Positions 7,461 through 17,400 of a stretch of DNA of 46,475 nucleotides are shown here, one piece after another. The stretch is from CAVEFW01 sp963643505 (GTDB taxonomy: Bacteria; Actinomycetota; Coriobacteriia; Coriobacteriales; Eggerthellaceae). Position 1 is the first letter of the stretch. Every line of letters begins with the position of its first letter. The stretch lies in NCBI GenBank assembly GCA_963643505.1, contig CAVIKF010000013.1, positions 1 to 46,475 of the forward strand, given 5' to 3'. The position numbers and the translations under genes are program-made. Below the pieces are notes generated by a model. That model saw only the letters and a list, made by a program, of their open reading frames with translations. It did no database searches and had not been told where the DNA came from.

Positions 7461-10295
7461 ATGAGCACCGATAGACCCACCACCAACCAATTGTTCGAGC
7501 AGAAGTATCGCGGTATCACCCCCTACATGCAAAATCGCGAGCTATCTTGGCTTACTTTCAACGAGCGCGTACTCGACCAGGGAGCCGACGAGACGGTGCC
7601 CCTGCTGGAGCGGTTGAGTTTCGTAAGCATCTTTTGGAGCAACCTTCAAGAGTTTTTCATGGTGCGCGTCGGATCGCTTACCGACCTCTCTCTCCTCAAG
7701 ACGCCCGTCATTGACACCAAGAGCGGCTTGAGCTCTTCGGAGCAAATCAAAATCATCCACGAGCGCTGCCACCAGCTATACCCGCAACAGGAGAAGGTGT
7801 TTGAGGATATCCGCACCGAGCTCGCAAAGGCCGGCGTCCACCAACTTCGTTATGAGGAGCTCGACGCAAGCCAACTGAAATTCATCGAGAAGTACAGCAA
7901 GGAGTCCATCAAGCCCTTCCTTTCTCCCCAGATCGTCAACAGCCGCCACCCCTTCCCCCACCTGGAGAACGGGGAACTTTATGTGGTTGTTCGCCTTGAG
8001 GACCTCGATTCCGACAAGAAGAAGAAAAAGAAGAGCAAGTCTGGCGGAGCCGCAGACGCAACCCTTGGCCTCATCCCCATGCCGCGCCAATGCCGTCGCG
8101 TGATCGAGATTCCCGGGGAGGAGACGAGCTTCATCCTCCTCGAGGAAGTCATCGAGCATTTGGCGCAGTCCGTTTTCGACATGTACAAGGTCAAACACAC
8201 CAACATCATCTGCGTTACACGCAATGCGGACCTCGACACCACCGAGAGCTCCGACGAGGCGGACACCGACTATCGCGAGCACATGAAGCGCATCCTGAAG
8301 AAGCGCGGTCGCCTCGCTCCCGTGCGTCTCGAGAGCGCGAAAGAGTTGTCGGCCACCGTGAAGAGCATCATCCTCGCCCGCCTCAAGCTCGAGGAGTACC
8401 AGACCTACGTGACACGGGTGCCACTCGACCTCAGCTATACCTGGGGAATCTCCGGCATGCTCTCCAAAGAAAAACGCGCGAATCTGGTCAATACCCCCTT
8501 TAACCCCGCCATCTGCGCACGAGTCAAACCGGGTAAGTCGTTGATCAAGCAGGTCGCCAAGAACGATTTGCTATTGTGCTATCCCTACGAGAGCATGGAT
8601 TCGTTCGTGCAATTGCTCGAGGAGGCGGCGATTGACCCCGACGTGATCTCCATCCGCATCACATTGTATCGCCTCGCCTCCGTCAGCCGCTTTGCCGAGG
8701 CCCTCATCCGTGCGGCGGAGAATGGCAAGGACGTGACCGCCCTGTTCGAGTTGCGTGCACGCTTTGACGAGAGCAACAATATCAAGTGGTCCCAACGTTT
8801 CGAGGAGTCTGGATGTAACGTTATCTACGGCTTCCGCGAATTCAAGGTCCACAGCAAGATTTGCAGCATCACGCGCCAAACCGACAACGGCATCCAATAC
8901 ATCACCCAACTCGGCACCGGCAACTACAACGAGAAGACCGCGCGTCTCTATACCGACATCTGTTACATCACCGCCGATCCCAGTTTCGGCAAGGACGCCG
9001 TCAGGTTCTTCCGCAACATGGCGCTCGAAAATGCCGATGACCACTACAAGACGCTTTGGGTCGCTCCCCTCCAAATCAAAGCAAACATACTCAAGGGCAT
9101 CGACAAGGAGATCGCCAAGGCCAAGAAAGGCAAGCCTTGCGGATTGTTCTTCAAGACAAACAGCATCACCGACAAGGAGATCATCGAGAAGATCGCCGAG
9201 GCAAGCCAAGCCGGCGTCCCCACCACCCTGTTTGTTCGCGGCATCAGTTGCATCGTCCCGGGTGTTCCGGGTTACACCGATAACGTCCGCGTCGTCTCCA
9301 TCGTGGGTCGCCTCCTTGAGCACAGCCGCATCTATTGCTTTGGGGCTCCTGATGACCCCAAGGTGCGTATGTACTGCAGCAGCGCCGACCTCATGACGCG
9401 CAACATGGACAAACGCGTCGAGATCGCTTGGCCGATGATTGACGAGCGCCATCGCCAATACATCATGGATTACCTGTTCACCAGCATGCGCGACACCGCC
9501 AAGCTCCGTGAGCTCAGGGCGGACGGCGCATACACACCCCTCGGCTACTTCGGCGATCGAGACGAGAACGGCGAGATCATTCGCTACACATTCGACGAGA
9601 ACGGAAACAAGACCGGTATCGCGTTGTTCGATAGCCAGACGTTCCAAATCGAGTTGGCGAAGCTCTCCCCATCCGAGCAAAAGGAAATGATCAAAAACCT
9701 GAGAGCACAATTTGAGGAGAAGGTTGCCGAGAAGCATCTTGAAGCAACTACCGAGCTTGAGCCTTTGGTCGATCTCGCGCCTGTTGCGGAGCCGGAACCG
9801 GTTGTCGAGCTTGAGATCGAGCCCGGGCCTAACCTCGAGCCCGGGCCTGTTGCGGAACCTGAACCGGAACCCGAGTCCGAGCCCGTCGTCGAGCTTGAGC
9901 CTGAGCCGGAGCCCGAGCCCATCGTCGAGCTTGAGACCGAGCCGGAGCCCGGGCCCGTCGTCGAGCCAATCGTCGATCTCGAGCCTGTTGCGGAGCCTGA
10001 GCCGGAACCCGAGTCCGAGCCTGTTGCGGAGCCTGAACTGGCTGTTGAGACCGAGCCGGAGCCCGAGCCTGTCGTCGAGCTTGAGCCTGAGATCGAGCCC
10101 GAGCCCGTCGTCGAGCCTGAGATCGAGCCGGAACCCGAGCAAAAATCCCAACTTCCCCAGCTCTCGGAAACCACACCTAAGAAGAAAAACAGCCGCAGCG
10201 AACTTGCATTCCGCATCGGACGCGGCCTCGCAAAGGCGACAATAAAAGGAATCTCAAGCGTGGCGGCGTTGGGGAGGAAGCTCCGCCGCCACTAG
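7461..10295 (+). CDS. ppk: Polyphosphate kinase 1 with Glu/Pro-rich C-terminal extension
   Basis: 944 residues, about 230-250 longer than usual Ppk1. The enzyme makes polyphosphate from ATP reversibly. The N-domain has NRELSWLTFNERVL and EFFMVRVG. Catalytic phosphohistidine motif: KVHSKICSI followed by GTGNYNEKTARLYTD. The second HKD-like site is LLEHSRIYCF with SSADLMTRNMDKRVE. A Lys run (KKKKKKSKS, near residues 192-200) lies in a loop of the N-terminal half. After about residue 755 comes a roughly 140-residue acidic tail of EPEPEP, VVELEPE and VAEPEPE units, then a basic end (RIGRGLAKATIKG...RKLRRH). The tail is not part of the catalytic fold; it may space the basic end from the enzyme or bind partners. 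The ATG at 7461 follows GGAGAGAAAG. Five Pho-box-like repeats lie upstream. Confidence 0.95.
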   Translation: MSTDRPTTNQLFEQKYRGITPYMQNRELSWLTFNERVLDQGADETVPLLERLSFVSIFWSNLQEFFMVRVGSLTDLSLLKTPVIDTKSGLSSSEQIKIIHERCHQLYPQQEKVFEDIRTELAKAGVHQLRYEELDASQLKFIEKYSKESIKPFLSPQIVNSRHPFPHLENGELYVVVRLEDLDSDKKKKKKSKSGGAADATLGLIPMPRQCRRVIEIPGEETSFILLEEVIEHLAQSVFDMYKVKHTNIICVTRNADLDTTESSDEADTDYREHMKRILKKRGRLAPVRLESAKELSATVKSIILARLKLEEYQTYVTRVPLDLSYTWGISGMLSKEKRANLVNTPFNPAICARVKPGKSLIKQVAKNDLLLCYPYESMDSFVQLLEEAAIDPDVISIRITLYRLASVSRFAEALIRAAENGKDVTALFELRARFDESNNIKWSQRFEESGCNVIYGFREFKVHSKICSITRQTDNGIQYITQLGTGNYNEKTARLYTDICYITADPSFGKDAVRFFRNMALENADDHYKTLWVAPLQIKANILKGIDKEIAKAKKGKPCGLFFKTNSITDKEIIEKIAEASQAGVPTTLFVRGISCIVPGVPGYTDNVRVVSIVGRLLEHSRIYCFGAPDDPKVRMYCSSADLMTRNMDKRVEIAWPMIDERHRQYIMDYLFTSMRDTAKLRELRADGAYTPLGYFGDRDENGEIIRYTFDENGNKTGIALFDSQTFQIELAKLSPSEQKEMIKNLRAQFEEKVAEKHLEATTELEPLVDLAPVAEPEPVVELEIEPGPNLEPGPVAEPEPEPESEPVVELEPEPEPEPIVELETEPEPGPVVEPIVDLEPVAEPEPEPESEPVAEPELAVETEPEPEPVVELEPEIEPEPVVEPEIEPEPEQKSQLPQLSETTPKKKNSRSELAFRIGRGLAKATIKGISSVAALGRKLRRH
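9750..10140 (+). repeat. Degenerate repeats coding the acidic Glu/Pro tail of Ppk
   Basis: Repeated GAGCC(T/G)GAGCC-type segments with VVELE, VAEPE and EPESE motifs. The unit length varies, unlike the tidy units in the oxidoreductase tail. Confidence 0.85.
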
Positions 10296-10463
10296 ACAAA
10301 ACCGTCACTAGACAATAGCAACCCAAACACAAAAGACAGTCTCAGGGACTTTGAACCACACCCCAGCACTCCCCCTACCCGGGCCCCGGACGACCGTGCC
10401 CGCGCTCTACGTCCATGACTACGTCTTGGACGACCTGCGTGGTGAATCCAGGGGAGGGTTCGG

Positions 10464-10523
10464 CATGCGGTCCCCCCGGCATGATGACATGCGGCCCCCG
10501 CACAAGGCGGCGTGCAGTCCCCG
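10464..10523. repeat. Three direct copies of a GC-rich 13-bp motif
   Basis: CATGCGGTCCCCC at 10464, CATGCGGCCCCCG at 10488 and CGTGCAGTCCCCG at 10511, with start-to-start spacing of 24 and 23 bp. Function unknown. Confidence 0.6.
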
Positions 10524-10533
10524 TGCGAACAAA

Positions 10534-10560
10534 AGGAGGCTCCCCGACGGGGAGCCTCCT
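10534..10560. terminator. Bidirectional intrinsic terminator for ppk and P1
   Basis: A perfect 12-bp stem, AGGAGGCTCCCC / GGGGAGCCTCCT, with a GAC loop. On the minus strand it is followed by TTTTG, on the plus strand by a T-rich GTCTTTCTCGTTCTC. It sits between converging genes. Confidence 0.9.
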
Positions 10561-10596
10561 GTCTTTCTCGTTCTCTTACCCGGACGAGCGTTACCG

Positions 10597-10634
10597 GCCA
10601 GACGTCGCGTGTCGCACGTCAGGCGACACCTGGC
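10597..10634. other. GC-rich dyad 3' of P1
   Basis: GCCAG...CTGGC encloses a 7-bp inverted repeat, GTGTCGC / GCGACAC, around 7 nt, with a 7-nt bulge on one side. It lies between the P1 stop and the terminator. It may be a mRNA 3' structure or a protein-binding site. Confidence 0.45.
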
Positions 10635-10680
10635 ACGGCGCGCTGCACGTCGGCCGCCTCGCGTGGCCGCCTCGGCGCCG

Positions 10681-11484
10681 CTACCCTTTGTGGCAAAGGT
10701 ACTGGATCGCGCGGGCGTCGGCCGCGTCGACCGCGCCGTCGCCGTTGACGTCCGCCTCCAGCCACATCCGCTGCGTCACCGCGGCGGTGAGGGCGGACGC
10801 GTCCTTGCTGGCGAGGTCGTAGGCGATCTGGGCGTCGACGATGTCCACGACGCCGTTGCCGCTGACGTCCCCCGTGCGGCTGGCGCGGGCGACCTGCGTC
10901 GCGGCCTCGTTCATGTCCATATTGGCGGCGGTGACGGTCCCGACCCTCTCGAACACCACGACCGCCCAGCACCTCTCGGGCTCCAGCCACACCATGTCCT
11001 GGCCGTCGAACGTGGGCGCGGTGCCCTCCTCGTACTCGGCGGTGGGGAAGAACCTCACCACCCATGCGGAACCCGTGTACTTATCAACCGTTGCGTTCTC
11101 GACCGCCTCGGTGTAGATCCCGTACTTGTTGCCGACGGCCTTGAAGTTGCTCGAGGTGGCGAACTTGTCGACCATGGCCTCGACGCTGTTGCCGCTGCTC
11201 AGGAACTTGGTCCAGTAGGAGACGTTCTGCTCCGTGGGCTCGTCCTTCTCCATCACGGAGTGGTAGAGGCGCGCCACGATCTCCTCGTTGGACAGGTCCG
11301 CCTCGCTCCAGGCCGGCAGGGCGATCAGCTGCTTGATGACGTAGTCGGCTCCGCGCTCCTTCAGGAGGTTCGCCCAACGGGCCTCCTCGCTTGCACTCGG
11401 AGGGTCTGTGCACAGCAACTTGCTGAACAGCATGCGGATGTAGGCCTTGCAGTTGTAGGTATCTTCTTCGGGCGCCGGGGGCTC
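10681..11484 (-). repeat. DUF4214-dockerin cassette, copy in P1
   Basis: This 804-bp module starts at an EPPAP linker and matches 35001-35795 in P3 in inverted orientation. Differences cluster at its 5' edge: a 9-bp insertion (EEDT linker), N/D, M/L and one silent change. After 11400 the copies are identical. A 60-bp sample (10741-10800) has 45 G/C, against 35 in a sample from the middle of the same gene (13441-13500). Confidence 0.95.
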
Positions 11485-14400
11485 GGTGATATCGAAGTGC
11501 AGGATGAGGGTGCCAGTGTAGGTGCCGATTCCTGAAACCTGGACTGTTGCTTGGCCAGGGGTCTTGTTCGCGGCGTATTCGACCACGTAGTCGATGCCGT
11601 TGAGCAATTGTGCCCCAGTGACGGAATCGGTCAAGGTGACGGCTGGGGTCAATACGAACCCAGTGTACTCCATCGATGCCAAGGGATCGGCGCTGATGGT
11701 CTCGCTTGTCAACGGTTTTGCTGCGATGGTGAACGTGGTGGTTCCCTTGCAGGAGCTGTAGATACCATCACCGGTCACGGTGGCGGTGTAGGTGCCCGGC
11801 TTGGTGAACTCGCTGACGCTCTCGCCGAGGTTATCGGCGTAGCTCACGAAATAGTCCGCGCCCTCGATCAGGGTCTCGCCCTTGGCGTTGGTCACCTCGA
11901 CGGTGGGATCGGACACACCCATGTTGAGTACGAAGCCCGTGGCGGTGATGGTGCCAAAGGCGGCAGCGTCCTCACTATCCCCCTCGTCGGCCACGATGCG
12001 GAATTGCACATCGCGGGTGCCGGTGAAGTCCCCTTTGCCTTTGAGGTGGATGGTGGCGATGCCGACTGACGTGTTGTCGGAATACCCTTCGATCTCAAAG
12101 TCGGTCCCCTCAACGAGACCGACCTTGTTGAGGGTGATTTGGGGGATGGGGGTGCAAGCGGTTTGGGTCAACGTCTGATTCGCGATGTAGGCGACACTCA
12201 CGTCCTTGCTGGTCAGGGAGCGCGGCGTGATCGTGAAGGGAATGGTGGCGTTGCCGGTGTAGTTGCCGATGAAGGTCACGATGGCGGTGGCGGCGCCGGC
12301 GTGGTAGTTGTCAGTGTAGGTCAGCGTGTAGTCCGTGTCCTGAGCAAGGGTGTGGCCAAACATGGTCACCGTCAGGGAAGGAGTTTGGTCCGTAGCGCTA
12401 AACTCCCTGCTCTCAAGCGCGGAGATGCACGTTTGGTCAACTTGGGCCGGCGCTATGGTAAAGGTCTTTACGACGGACCCGGAGTAGCCGCCCATGCCGA
12501 GGATGACGGCCTTTGCAGTACCAGCATTCACGTTGTTGCTGTACACCACGCGATAGTCGCTGCCTGCGGTAAGGGGCGTCTTGCCGACCACGACCTCAGT
12601 CTTGGGGGTCTTGGCGGTCGTATCAAAGGAAGTTTGGGTGTACTCCAAGGTCACAAGTGCGTCAGACAGGGAGGTCGTCGTGTCCTCGCTGGCGCTCTCC
12701 CATGCCAAGAGGGGGTATCGACCGTCGATGTTTGTCTTGTATGCGTCGCCCAATAAGCTTACGAAGCTCGCGGAGACCATCTCGTCGATGGACTTTGCGA
12801 CGGGTAACGTGCCTGTTTCGTAAGGAGCTGCTTGGCCCTCGCCGCTTTCCGCGGTGCCCTCAAGGTAGTAGCTGGGGGCGTCGGTGGTGTAGCCGCGGTT
12901 GGCAAAATAGTAGGAGTTTCCACCGGTGATGCCTCCGACGAGGGGGGTGGCACCGTCGAGTACCTCGGCGTTGGCCACAGTGACGGTGCCGGTGTTGTAG
13001 CAATTGACGATGAAGTCCTCGAACTGGTAGTAGCTGATGCCGACGATGCCGCCAGCTTTGTTGCGGGCGCTCACGGAACCCCAGTTGTAGCAGTTGGAGA
13101 CCTCCATGGCGTAGCCGCTTGTACCGACGATGCCGCCGGCGCTGTTGCCATTGCTGACGATCTCGGCTTTGTTGTAGCAACTTTCGATGGTCACCTGGTC
13201 GCCGAAGCCGCCATTGCCGACACGTCCGACGATGCCGCCTGCTCCACCGAGCGTGTCAATCGTCAAGGAGCCGGAGCAATAGAGTGTGCCCTCGAACCCG
13301 AGGTTTGACAAGGTGACTTCGCCGTAGGTATGACCGACGATGCCGCCGACGCCCTCAGTTCCGGTGACATTGCCGCGGACCACGAGATTCTTGATTGTGG
13401 CACCGTCGGAGATATAGCCGAACAGGCCCCAATCCTCGCCGTCCTCGCCTAGGACGGTAAGGCCGGTGATGGTGTAGTTTTGGCCGTCAAAGACGCCTTG
13501 GAACGGGGTCGCCTTGGATCCGATGGGATTCCATGTGGAATAGGCGGAAAGATCGAGGTTGTTTTGAAGGGTGACGGTATGGCCGGCATACGTTGAGCCC
13601 GCGGACACGTTTTCGCTGAGAGCGACAAGGTCGGCAGCGGTCGAGATGGTAGCGGGGGTAACCGTTACCGTGGCGATCTGACTCGTGATCGTGGCGGATT
13701 TGTACTCCTCGAACGTGTTGGTCACGACGCAATAGTAGGAGGTAGATCCGGTGTTCTCGGTGCTTACGGAAAGCGATGTCTGTGTGGCGCCTTCGATGGC
13801 GACGTTCTCGGCACCGTCTTTGCCGACCTGATACCACTGGTAGCTCAAGGTTCCGGCGCCGTCCTTGGTGGAGTCGAAGTTGGCCTCGATGGAGAGGGTC
13901 ACGGGAGTGCATTCCATGACGTTGGTGTTAGCGGGCTGCGTCGCGATGAGGGGCGTGGCCGCGGGTGTGGTGGAAAGCACGGTGACCTTAACCACGTCGC
14001 TGCGGGTCGTTGCGTACAGGGAGCCGTTATAGACGTTGGTCACGTAGCATTGGTAGTAGTGAATGCCGACCTCGGTTGTAGGCGCGCTGAAGCTCGACTT
14101 CGACGCACCGCTTATGAACTGCGGGTTTGTGCCTATCTCGTCATCGACGGAATACCACTGGTAGGTAAGGGTTCCGGTGGATCCCAAACCCGTAGCGGGG
14201 CGGGATGCTGTTATCTCCAGGGTCGCCGTATCTCCCTTGGAGACCACGAGGTTTTCGGTCAGGGAGGTGATAAGGGGTTCGGATTCGTCGGATTGCCAGG
14301 ACAAGATGGGGTAGGAGATGCTCTTGGTGAACGCATCGCCCATTTGGATTGCGAAGGAGCTGCTGGCCATCTGGGTGGCAGTCACGTTGCCGGAGTTGCT

Positions 14401-17400
14401 GACGATGGCGTAGCTGGAGGAGTCGGAAGCTTCGCTCCACGTGTCGCCGCCAAACAGGCCAAGGATGCCGTCATTTTGCACGTAATGGACGTTTTCCATG
14501 AGGAAGCGCTTCGCATCGGGGTTGTTTGAGTCGTACTCGTAGTACCCGATAACGGCCGCGCGTCCGCCAACCCCGCTCTTGGTGCAGGTGACCGTGCCGT
14601 AGTTGAAGCAGTTTTGCATCTCGATGCCGCGGAGGGATTCGTTGCCCCAAGTCTGCTTTTGGTCTTGGGGCTCCAAGGCTTTCATGGCCAAGGAATAGGT
14701 GCGCTTGGACAAGCCCTCGGGCAGCATGCAGGTGGAGATGTCGTCGTCATCGTCGATGGTCCAATTGGTGCCGTAGATGGCGATCTTTCCGGCCAAACCG
14801 CCCACGTTGTCATCCGCCGAGGTGATGTTTCCGGCGTTGTAGCAGTTCACCATCACCGAAGCTCCTTCAGAACCGTCGCTGGTGGAGGCACCGCGGAAGT
14901 ATCCAGCGATGCCGCCGACGTATTTGCAGTAGGAGTTGCTGTCAGAGAGCGGCGCGGCGGAGATGGAGCCGGTGTTGCAGCACTCGTAGAGATGGGTTGC
15001 GCCGATGAGGTTCAGGCTGCCGTTGTAGATGTCGGGGACGCAGGACGCATAGCCGATGAGACCGCCGGTGTAATACGAGCCGGTGATCGTCGCTTTGTTC
15101 TCGCAACGGGTCATGTCGAGGTAGTCGCAACGACCCACAAATCCTGCGGTGTAGAGGCCACCCTTGACCGTGACATTGCCCGCAACGGTAAGGTCGGAGA
15201 TGGTGGCGCGGTTGTCGGGGGACCCCATTACAAAGCCGAAAAGGGCGGTGTCGCGATAGGAGGTGCCTTCGGAGGAGGCGTTCGTCATGTTGATGTTGAG
15301 GGTAACGGTGTGCCCCGCGCCGTCAACGTGTCCGCGGAAGGGATGGCTTGCATTGCCGATGGGGGTGAAGGTGAGGAAGGCGGAGAGGTCGATGTCTTTC
15401 TCGATGCGGTAGTACGCGCGTCTTCCTCGATAGTACTCGTCCATCTGCATGTACTTGGAGAGTTCGACCATGTCCTCAGGCGTGCTGATCAGGTAGGGAT
15501 CCGATTCGGTTCCCGAGCCTTGGAAGGCGGGAGAGAACTCGGATCCGTTGTCGACCACGATGGTGCACTGCGCGAAGTTGCCCATAACGTCGAGGACGGT
15601 GATCACGGTCTCGCCGGTTCCTACGGCGGTGAGCTCGCCGGTGTCAGAAACGGTTACCACGTCCTTGTTGCCGCTCATCCACGTGAGTTGGGCGAAGTAG
15701 TCACGAAGGTGGGACGGGTACAGGTCGGAGCGGGGGTTTTGCGATGCCGACAACGTGATGGTATCGCCCGGGTTCATGTGGTAGTAGTCGTAGTCGAGGG
15801 AGACGGACAGGGGGCTGGCGAAGCTGAGCTCCTCGATGTAGTCGCCATAGGACAGGTCGAGCATGGACTCGTTGAACGCCTCGATGACGGTGTTCCACTC
15901 GTAGGTGGCAACCTGTTCGGAGGTGTGATGGATGTGATAGGTGATGTTGTTGCGGGGACCGAAGACGTCATAGATCTCCAAGTCGTCGCTCTCGCCCCAA
16001 GCGGGCACCCCACCCAAGAAGTAGAGGTCGGTAACGATACCTTGGTCAAAGCACCCCTCTCCAAGGAAGAAGTAGAGACTTTTGTCGCCAAGCAGGTCGC
16101 ACACGGGGAAGGTCATTGACTTCACGGCTGGTTCCTGCTCAAAGGCGCATCCGACGACAAGGTAGCCGTCCAATTCTTGGGGGACGATGACGTCCTCGTC
16201 TTCTTTGGACGGGTTGTAGGCGGTCAAGACGATGTAATCGTAGTTCTCATTGTAGATGTGATAAGTCCATTGACCGCTTACATGGGGATCAGGGTCGACG
16301 GGGGTGACGGGTTTATCCGGATCGGTCGGGTCCGTGGGGTCGGTCGGATCGGTCGGGTCCGTGGGATCGGTCGGGTCCGTGGGGTCGGTCGGATCGGTCG
16401 GGTCCGTGGGGTCGGTCGGATCGGTCGGGTCCGTGGGGTCCGTGGGGTCGGTCGGATCGGTCGGGTCCGTGGGGTCGACGGGTTCAGGCTCTACCTCGTA
16501 GTCGACGATCTCGAAGGTCGCGGATATGTTGCCGGTGTAGTTGCCGAGGCCAAAGATGATGGCGGTGGCACTACCGAGTTCGGAGCTGGAGGACAGGACG
16601 GCGAAGTCGGTCCCTTGCACCAGCTTCTTGCCAGTGAGCTCGTCGCGGATGGTCACTTTGGGGGTGATAACGGAGCCCGTGTAGGTGCAGGGCGAGATGT
16701 CCTTGACCGTCATGCCCACATCCGTCAAAGAGCGGGGGGTGATGGTGAAGGTCCCCGACACGGAGTCGGTGTAGTTGCCCATGCCAATCGCCGCAACAGT
16801 GGCGGTGCCGGCGTTGGTGTTGTTGGAGTAGACGAGACGATAGTCAACGCCTGCCGTCAGCGTGGTCAAGCCGACGTGCACCGTGGGGACTGGTTTCCAG
16901 GCGCGACCGTTGTACGCTTGGCTGGGGACGGCCTCCATGATCGCGTCGGACAGGGAGTGGGCCACGATGGAGAAATTCGCCTCGAGCGTGCCCTCGTAGT
17001 TGCCGATACCGACGATGGTGGCGGTGGCGGTGCTGCCGACGTTTTCGTTGTCCTTGCAGGTCACGGAGAAATCGACCCCTTGTACCAAGGGCGCTCCGTC
17101 GTAGGTCACCGTCACGGAGGGGACGATGGCGGCCCCGGTGTATTGCTGGTCGGGGATGGGGGATACCGCGCCCGCCGTGGTCAGGGAGAGCGGTGTCACG
17201 GTGAAGTGGGTGGTGCGGCAAAACGCCTCACCGGTGTAGCTCTCGGTGCTCGTGACGACGACCTTGTAGCGGCCGGCGTTAACGACTTCGGTGACGGGGT
17301 TGTTGTCTTCGTCGAAGATGGCAATCGTGTAATCGGCGCCTTCCGTGAGATAGCGGCCTTCTTCTGTGATGACATTTACGTTTGTGGTGATGGCCTTGCC

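Larger units (their letters stand above)
10296..10680. other. Convergent intergenic region, ppk / P1
   Basis: 385 bp between two converging genes. It has a 10-bp direct repeat that duplicates the ppk stop context (CACTAGACAA at 10290 and 10306), three copies of a CATGCGGTCCCC-like motif (10464-10523), a strong terminator (10534-10560) and a dyad (10597-10634). From about 10340 the base composition is strikingly GC-rich, like the cassette that follows. Confidence 0.7.
1..11400. repeat. Left arm of 11.4-kb perfect inverted repeat
   Basis: Every gene and intergenic stretch here reappears in reverse complement at 35076-46475, and position x pairs with 46476-x. The last mismatch I find is 11401 versus 35075 (GACCCTCCG against GACCCCCCG in the coding sense), inside the C-terminal module of P1/P3. 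The arm holds the oxidoreductase fragment, the phnP-like gene, purM, ppk, a terminator and the end of P1. Both arms stop at the same base in a tandem repeat. That is what an assembly node boundary would give, so the duplication may not be real. Confidence 0.97.

Noticed and set aside
8571..10151. 526-codon minus-strand frame inside ppk
   Set aside because: Low-complexity LGLRLRL/DDGLGL translation is the antisense of the Glu/Pro tail; ppk itself is unmistakable.
10351..11535. 394-codon plus-strand frame after ppk
   Set aside because: It is antisense to the DUF4214-dockerin cassette and crosses the terminator, with no ribosome site. Length is explained by very high GC.
16318..16480. CRISPR or intergenic satellite
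   Set aside because: A 9-bp unit coding Asp-Pro-Thr in the frame of P1.
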